A program made the position numbers and the translations under genes. The notes beneath the pieces were generated by a model. That model saw only the letters and a program-made list of their open reading frames with translations, did not search any database and had not been told where the DNA came from. This document shows positions 33,692 to 37,027 of a DNA stretch of 37,027 bases, piece after piece (position 1 is the stretch's first letter; the number at the start of each line of letters is the position of its first letter). The stretch is taken from assembly GCA_902802535.1 (NCBI GenBank), contig CADCML010000018.1:1-37027 (forward strand), written 5' to 3'. Source of the stretch: an uncultured Bacteroidia bacterium. GTDB lineage: Bacteria > Bacteroidota > Bacteroidia > Bacteroidales > F082.

Positions 33692-35697
33692 GCAACCCAC
33701 GCAAATCCTCCGACAGCACCAAAGATGCCGTCGAAGCCCTGACCATCCTCATCGAGTCGCAGGGCATCGACATCACGGCCAACTACTCCGACTGGCTCCG
33801 CATCGCTTTCGCTCTCGTCGATGAGTTCGGTCTCGACGGTGAATCCTATTTTCACCGCATTTCGGCCTTCTATCCCAACTACTCCCACGAAGCCGCTTCC
33901 CAGCAATACATCCATTGCCTCCAGAGTGCATATCCCCCTCTGAGAGGGGGTGGCCACAGGCCGGGGGAGTCAGGCAAGTCCCGTGTCACCATCGCCACGC
34001 TCTTCTACATCGCCAAAAACCACGGCATCAACTTGCCATGTCCCCCTTTTAAGGGGGTGCCCGAAGGGCGGGGGATTCTTCCCCCTCTGAGAGGGGGTGG
34101 CCATTTCCCCCTTCAAAGGGGGCTAGGGGGATTGCCGGGGGAGTCAGTCCCGCGTCTCGCGTCTCGAAGTCTCGCGTCCTCAACCCAACCAGTTGAGGAA
34201 TTTGAGGAATATGAGGAAAACTTCTCTGGGCTCGCGGACGGCTCGTCCGCCCACAGGCTTGCGGACGGCCCGTCCGCATACAATCTTGCAGACGGCTCGT
34301 CCGCACATCTTAAATCCTTGCCAACCTTCTCCCAATCCATCCACGAAAACCTTCCGCTCATCATGCAGCGCGTCATCGCTGACTCGCATTCGGATGAGGA
34401 TGCCGACATCCTCATCCTCGGCTCGCTTACGGTGATTTCCGCTTGCACTCCTAATGTCTACGGGGTCTACGACCGTCGCCCTGTCCACGCCAATCTGTTC
34501 CTCTACGTCACCGCTCCTGCATCGGCTGGCAAAGGACGGCTCTCCCTGTGCCGTCATCTCGCTGAGCCGTTGCATCAGTACCTCCGCGACAAGTACAAGC
34601 GCGACATGCAGAAGTACAACGAAGAGCTGGCCGCTTACGCGGTCAACAAAAAGACGTCTTTGGCTGTGCAGCCAAAGGAACCGCCTTTTCTCTCGTTGAT
34701 CATCCCGGCCAACAGCACCGCCACAGTCGTCTATCAAACCCTCTCCGAAAACGACGGCGTAGGCCTTCTTTTCGAGACCGAGGGTGACACTCTGGCCAAC
34801 GCTTTCAACTCCGACCTGGGCAACTACTCCGACGGCTTCCGCAAAGCGTTTCACCACGAAACGATTTCCTATCTCCGCAAGAAAGATCACGAGTATGTCG
34901 AAATCCTCAGGCCAAAGTTTTCCGCTGTGCTGTCAGGCACTCGTCAGCAGATTTACAGCCTCATCCCCAACGCTGAAAACGGCCTGTTCAGCCGTTTCAT
35001 CTTCTATTCCATGCAAACCGAGCTGGTTTGGCGTGATATGTTTCCCACCATCGACGGTGCCACCGCCGATGAGCGTTTCCGCCAAATCGGTAAAGACTTC
35101 TACACCTTCCTGAAGGACTTCCCCAAAGATGATGTCCAATTCACCCTCAGCTACACACAAAAGCAGCGTTTCAACGACTTCTTCGCTGAAACGCAGCGCA
35201 GCTATGCCTACTCCTTCGGCGACGACATCGTGGCCTCTGTCCGTCGCCTCGGCCTCATCCTCTTCCGGATAGCGATGATCCTTTCAGTCCTTCGCCTCAT
35301 GGACTCCTTTCCCGCAGCTTCAAAAACCGCTCCGCTCTCCGAAGTCAAAAAGTCGAAGCGCATTGTCTGCACCGACATCGACTTCCAGTCTGCCCTTGAC
35401 ATTGTCAAGGTGCTTCTCCTTCACACCGTCGAAGTGTACCAATCCCTTCCACGGCATTCTTACGAACGCCTGGCCACCATCGCGCCCAAGGGCTCGCGTC
35501 AGCTTGCCGAGGCATCGCGTTCACGCTTCCTAGAAGCACTTCCAAAGGCCTTCGACCGTCCCACCTACATCGAAGTCGCAGCATCGCTCAACATCACCGA
35601 CAAAACCGCTGAGCGTTACATCCGTGAGTTCTGTACCTCTGGCCAGCTCGACCATCCTTCCAATGGCCAGTACCTCAAGACCTCATCGCGGGCTTGA
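33688..35697 (+). CDS. PriCT-2/DUF3987 helicase-like ATPase with repeat-derived linker
   Basis: The 669-residue protein opens with a PriCT-2-like domain (YSDWLRIAFALVDEFG, SYFHRISAFYP, then VTIATLFYIAKNHGI at ~99-113). From about residue 212 it is a DUF3987 domain with a P-loop, APASAGKGRLS, near 276, and SGTRQQIYSLI and NGLFSRFIFY blocks typical of the family. Residues ~82-208 are largely made of genomic palindromic repeats read in frame. The C-terminal 90 residues look like a winged helix (VAASLNITDKTAERYIREF). The stop codon itself lies in a 24-bp tandem repeat. It probably drives element replication together with the VirE_N protein. Confidence 0.88.
   Translation: MSNPRKSSDSTKDAVEALTILIESQGIDITANYSDWLRIAFALVDEFGLDGESYFHRISAFYPNYSHEAASQQYIHCLQSAYPPLRGGGHRPGESGKSRVTIATLFYIAKNHGINLPCPPFKGVPEGRGILPPLRGGGHFPLQRGLGGLPGESVPRLASRSLASSTQPVEEFEEYEENFSGLADGSSAHRLADGPSAYNLADGSSAHLKSLPTFSQSIHENLPLIMQRVIADSHSDEDADILILGSLTVISACTPNVYGVYDRRPVHANLFLYVTAPASAGKGRLSLCRHLAEPLHQYLRDKYKRDMQKYNEELAAYAVNKKTSLAVQPKEPPFLSLIIPANSTATVVYQTLSENDGVGLLFETEGDTLANAFNSDLGNYSDGFRKAFHHETISYLRKKDHEYVEILRPKFSAVLSGTRQQIYSLIPNAENGLFSRFIFYSMQTELVWRDMFPTIDGATADERFRQIGKDFYTFLKDFPKDDVQFTLSYTQKQRFNDFFAETQRSYAYSFGDDIVASVRRLGLILFRIAMILSVLRLMDSFPAASKTAPLSEVKKSKRIVCTDIDFQSALDIVKVLLLHTVEVYQSLPRHSYERLATIAPKGSRQLAEASRSRFLEALPKAFDRPTYIEVAASLNITDKTAERYIREFCTSGQLDHPSNGQYLKTSSRA
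33933..34311 (+). repeat. In-frame repeat cassette within the DUF3987 gene
   Basis: Copy 1 (33933-33971) and copy 3 (34080-34145) share CCCCCTCTGAGAGGGGGTGG and GGGGGAGTC; copy 2 (34041-34077) is CCCCCTTTTAAGGGGG-type ending GGGGGATT; copy 4 (34105-34133) is a CCCCCTTCAAAGGGGG-type unit lying inside copy 3. Next come GTCTCG words (34148-34180), a GAGGAA-rich stretch (34194-34220) and three 27-bp units (34231-34311) around GCGGACGGCTCGTCCGC, coding for LADGSSAHR-like nonapeptides. None contains a stop in this frame. Confidence 0.92.
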
Positions 35698-35760
35698 CCC
35701 GCGACCTCATCGCGGGCTTGATCCGCCACCTCATCGCGGGCTTGACCCGCGACCTCATCC
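35681..35760 (+). repeat. Three 24-bp tandem units over the DUF3987 stop
   Basis: Units start at 35681, 35705 and 35729 with a partial fourth. Each contains TCGCGGG-cttga-CCCGCGA (7-bp stem, 5-base loop). The stop codon of the DUF3987 gene (35695-35697) falls in the first unit. A further copy is at 36771-36794. Confidence 0.9.
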
Positions 35761-35799
35761 CCAACTGAACAACTGAACAACTTAAAACTGCAAACTAAA

Positions 35800-36123
35800 A
35801 TGATTTACACCATCTTTCTCAGCACCTTCTCGATGCCAGCCTACGCGGCCATTCATCCCATAGTGATAAAGTCCCATGTCATCAAACGCAAATTATTATT
35901 TGTCGCTTATCACTGCACCATTACAACCCGTAAAGGCCCTGAACTATACAACAAGCTGCTCTCAGCCTTCCAAGAAGCCGGCATCCCCAAAGGTGCCTAT
36001 AAAATCAGAATTGAACCACCTTTAGACCCCCAAAAGGGCAGTAACGACAATCATGGGACTGCTCCCCGTGTAAAGTACAGTAGGCCACCCATATCCCCCT
36101 CTGAAATCGAAGATTCGACGTAG
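35800..36123 (+). CDS. Small unknown protein A (107 residues)
   Basis: The family is not recognised. Residues ~14-75 (AYAAIHPIVIKSHVI, AYHCTITT, YNKLLSAFQEAGIPKGAYKI) match the small protein at 36352 position by position, so the two are probably tandem paralogues. The first 16 residues are hydrophobic (MIYTIFLSTFSMPAYAA) and could be mistaken for a signal peptide, but they align with the paralogue's first strand. The last ~10 residues (ISPSEIEDST) and the stop come from a palindromic repeat that has replaced the native end. Confidence 0.6.
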   Translation: MIYTIFLSTFSMPAYAAIHPIVIKSHVIKRKLLFVAYHCTITTRKGPELYNKLLSAFQEAGIPKGAYKIRIEPPLDPQKGSNDNHGTAPRVKYSRPPISPSEIEDST

Positions 36124-36156
36124 TCAAAGGGGGTGCCGCAAAGCGGCGGGGGAGTC
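36094..36156. repeat. C5/G5 palindromic repeat with enlarged loop
   Basis: Same family as the copy at 33933 (CCCCCTCTGA, AAAGGGGGTG, then GGGGGAGTC), but the hairpin loop carries about 19 extra bases including TCGAAGATTCGA. It supplies the stop of the preceding gene. Confidence 0.8.
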
Positions 36157-36178
36157 AAGTTCACAATCCAATGACTCC

Positions 36179-36253
36179 AACCCCGAAGGGGTGACCCGAC
36201 CCTAAGAACCCCGAAGGGGTGACCCGACCCTAACCAGGGGTTTCAACCCCTGG
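36179..36253. repeat. Two 28-bp tandem units plus palindrome
   Basis: AACCCCGAAGGGGT-containing units lie at 36179-36206 and 36207-36234, differing only in the last base. They are followed by CCAGGGGTTTCAACCCCTGG (36234-36253), another palindrome. Confidence 0.88.
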
Positions 36254-36271
36254 GCATCGTGCGTCAGCCCA

Positions 36272-36310
36272 TCCCCCTCTGAGAGGGGGTGGCCGCAGGC
36301 CGGGGGAGTC
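36272..36310. repeat. C5/G5 palindromic repeat, near-identical to 33933-33971
   Basis: The 39-base unit differs from the in-gene copy at 33933-33971 by one base (GGCCGCAGG here, GGCCACAGG there). It lies just before the second small unknown protein. Confidence 0.9.
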
Positions 36311-36351
36311 TCAGTCCCATCAGTCCTATAACTCCTATAAAAACTCTCACA

Positions 36352-36585
36352 ATGAAAGCAATCATCCTCATCGAAACCCACACCATCTCCGCCTACCGCG
36401 CCATCCGTCCCGCCGTCGTTGCCTCCAATGTCGGCACCTTCGGCGTGTCCGGCCTTACCATTTCGGCCACCATCAAACAGTCAGACTATGCCTACCTCGT
36501 CGATGTCGTCAACCATGCTGCGCAAAGCGCAGGCATCCCTCGCGACGAGTACGACATCAAGACCGTGCACGCCATTTCAAGATGA
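36352..36585 (+). CDS. Small unknown protein B (77 residues), paralogue of A
   Basis: A longer frame starts at 36289 inside a repeat; the ATG at 36352 is preferred because MKAIILIETHTISAYRA aligns with the start of protein A. Shared positions include AYxAIxP, a central strand and AGIPxxxYxI near the end. No domain is recognised. Size and beta-alpha-like pattern would suit a small binding or toxin/antitoxin-type protein, but nothing supports a definite role. It ends just before a strong hairpin terminator. Confidence 0.65.
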   Translation: MKAIILIETHTISAYRAIRPAVVASNVGTFGVSGLTISATIKQSDYAYLVDVVNHAAQSAGIPRDEYDIKTVHAISR

Positions 36586-36897
36586 CAAAAAGCCCCGCCA
36601 TCCTTCCCCCTTCAAAGGAGGTCAGGATGGCGAGGCTTTCCTCATTTCCTCATTCCTCACTCACGTTTTTCGTGAGGAAATAACAACAGCAGTGGAGTCC
36701 TCCCTCCTTGAAGGGGCCAATGGGATTCCGTCGTTAGCACGTTAGTACGTCAGTACGCATAACGAGACCCCCTCATCGCGGGCTTGACCCGCGATCTCAC
36801 TCCCAACTAACAACTCCCAACTCAACACTCCCCACTTCCCCCTTTGTAAAGGGGGCCTGGGGGATTAACTCTAAACTCTAAACTCTAAACACTAAAC
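36586..36897. other. Repeat-filled gap without a gene
   Basis: The 312-bp gap between two opposing genes holds a terminator (36589-36639), degenerate CCTCC/GGGG palindrome remnants (about 36699-36727), ACGTTAGTACGTCAGTACG words (36730-36757), a TCGCGGG/CCCGCGA unit (36771-36794), a CCCCCTTTGTAAAGGGGG unit ending GGGGGATT (36836-36866) and AACTCTA heptamers (36867-36899). No open frame here looks real. Confidence 0.75.
36589..36639. terminator. Terminator with 15-bp stem
   Basis: AAAGCCCCGCCATCC (36589-36603) pairs with GGATGGCGAGGCTTT (36625-36639) with one mismatch. The loop contains a CCCCCTTCAAAGGAGG palindrome of the repeat family, so the hairpin may have arisen around a repeat. Confidence 0.8.
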
Positions 36898-37027
36898 TCA
36901 CTTATCGCTCTCCCACCTACTCATCCCGCCATGCAGCACCCTCCACCGCATCATCCGCTCATTGAAGGCCTCCACCGAGTCCTTTTTCAGGCTGTCGGCA
37001 GGCTCCTTACCGCTTTGGATAGCGGTT
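36898..37027 (-). CDS. C-terminal end of a minus-strand gene
   Basis: Forty-two codons are visible before a TGA at 36898-36900, including KKDSVEAFNERMMRWR and a final RWESDK. Codon use and composition look real and charged-helical. The rest lies beyond the right edge, so no family can be given; mobilization genes are often found at this position in such elements, but that is only context. Confidence 0.6.
   Translation of the reverse strand, partial: TAIQSGKEPADSLKKDSVEAFNERMMRWRVLHGGMSRWESDK

Larger units (their letters stand above)
29334..37027. mobile_element. Integrated element at tRNA-Pro, right end outside window
   Basis: The element runs from the tRNA-Pro fragment through a tyrosine recombinase, an unknown protein, two helix-turn-helix proteins, a VirE_N protein, a PriCT-2/DUF3987 ATPase, small unknown proteins and a minus-strand partial gene. 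This order is typical of Bacteroidota integrative or mobilizable elements. No relaxase, coupling protein or conjugation gene is visible here, so its transfer ability cannot be judged. Its non-coding parts are crowded with palindromic repeats. Confidence 0.8.

Noticed and set aside
36867-36899. Telomere-like AACTCTA heptamers
   Set aside because: Only about four degenerate units next to other short repeats; nothing suggests a replicon end.

Overview
The window looks like a chromosomal segment of a Bacteroidota bacterium, most likely in the Bacteroidales. Three things point there: promoters of the TAnnTTTG (-7) type with a TTG about 19-23 bases upstream and no Shine-Dalgarno pattern; two secreted proteins with C-terminal type IX secretion (T9SS) sorting tails; and a mobile element carrying VirE_N/PriCT-2/DUF3987 replication genes. 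I cannot name the genus.

Left part (1-8.6 kb). On the minus strand are a partial DUF1848 gene, an AAA_14/DUF4143 ATPase, topoisomerase IV subunit B (parE) and a polysaccharide flippase. A second, diverged copy of the last ~34 codons of parE lies just past the ATPase stop, and a 34-bp-period repeat array lies beyond it. Divergent from the flippase is a two-gene unit: a PQQ-type beta-propeller protein and an alpha/beta hydrolase fused to LysM.

Middle (8.6-29.2 kb). A galactose cluster on the minus strand holds galK, a 1042-residue T9SS protein, a nucleotidyltransferase, galM and a GluP-type sugar transporter; no galT is seen. Opposite galK run an M64 metallopeptidase with a T9SS tail, a GH29 fucosidase lipoprotein and a uracil-DNA-glycosylase-like gene. 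A Sir2 deacetylase and a hybrid histidine kinase follow on the minus strand. Then come a broken small lipoprotein gene, a membrane-anchored 5'-nucleotidase, a lipoprotein galactose mutarotase, a VOC protein and an ABC-F ATPase. Fucosidase, external mutarotase and the galactose cluster suggest use of fucose- and galactose-containing glycans (inference).

Right part (29.3 kb to the end). A 3' fragment of tRNA-Pro(TGG) followed by a tyrosine recombinase marks one end of an integrated element that runs past the window. It carries an unknown 449-residue protein, two helix-turn-helix proteins, a VirE_N primase-like protein and a PriCT-2/DUF3987 ATPase in a tightly overlapping operon, two related small unknown proteins, and the end of a minus-strand gene.

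The most unusual feature is the spread of several palindromic repeat families through the element. They are not only intergenic: a series of them is read in frame inside the PriCT-2/DUF3987 gene (33.93-34.31 kb), one copy nested in another. The same families also occur between galactose-cluster genes. The other strong oddities are the duplicated parE tail next to the ATPase and the promoter-like triple repeat before the fucosidase.
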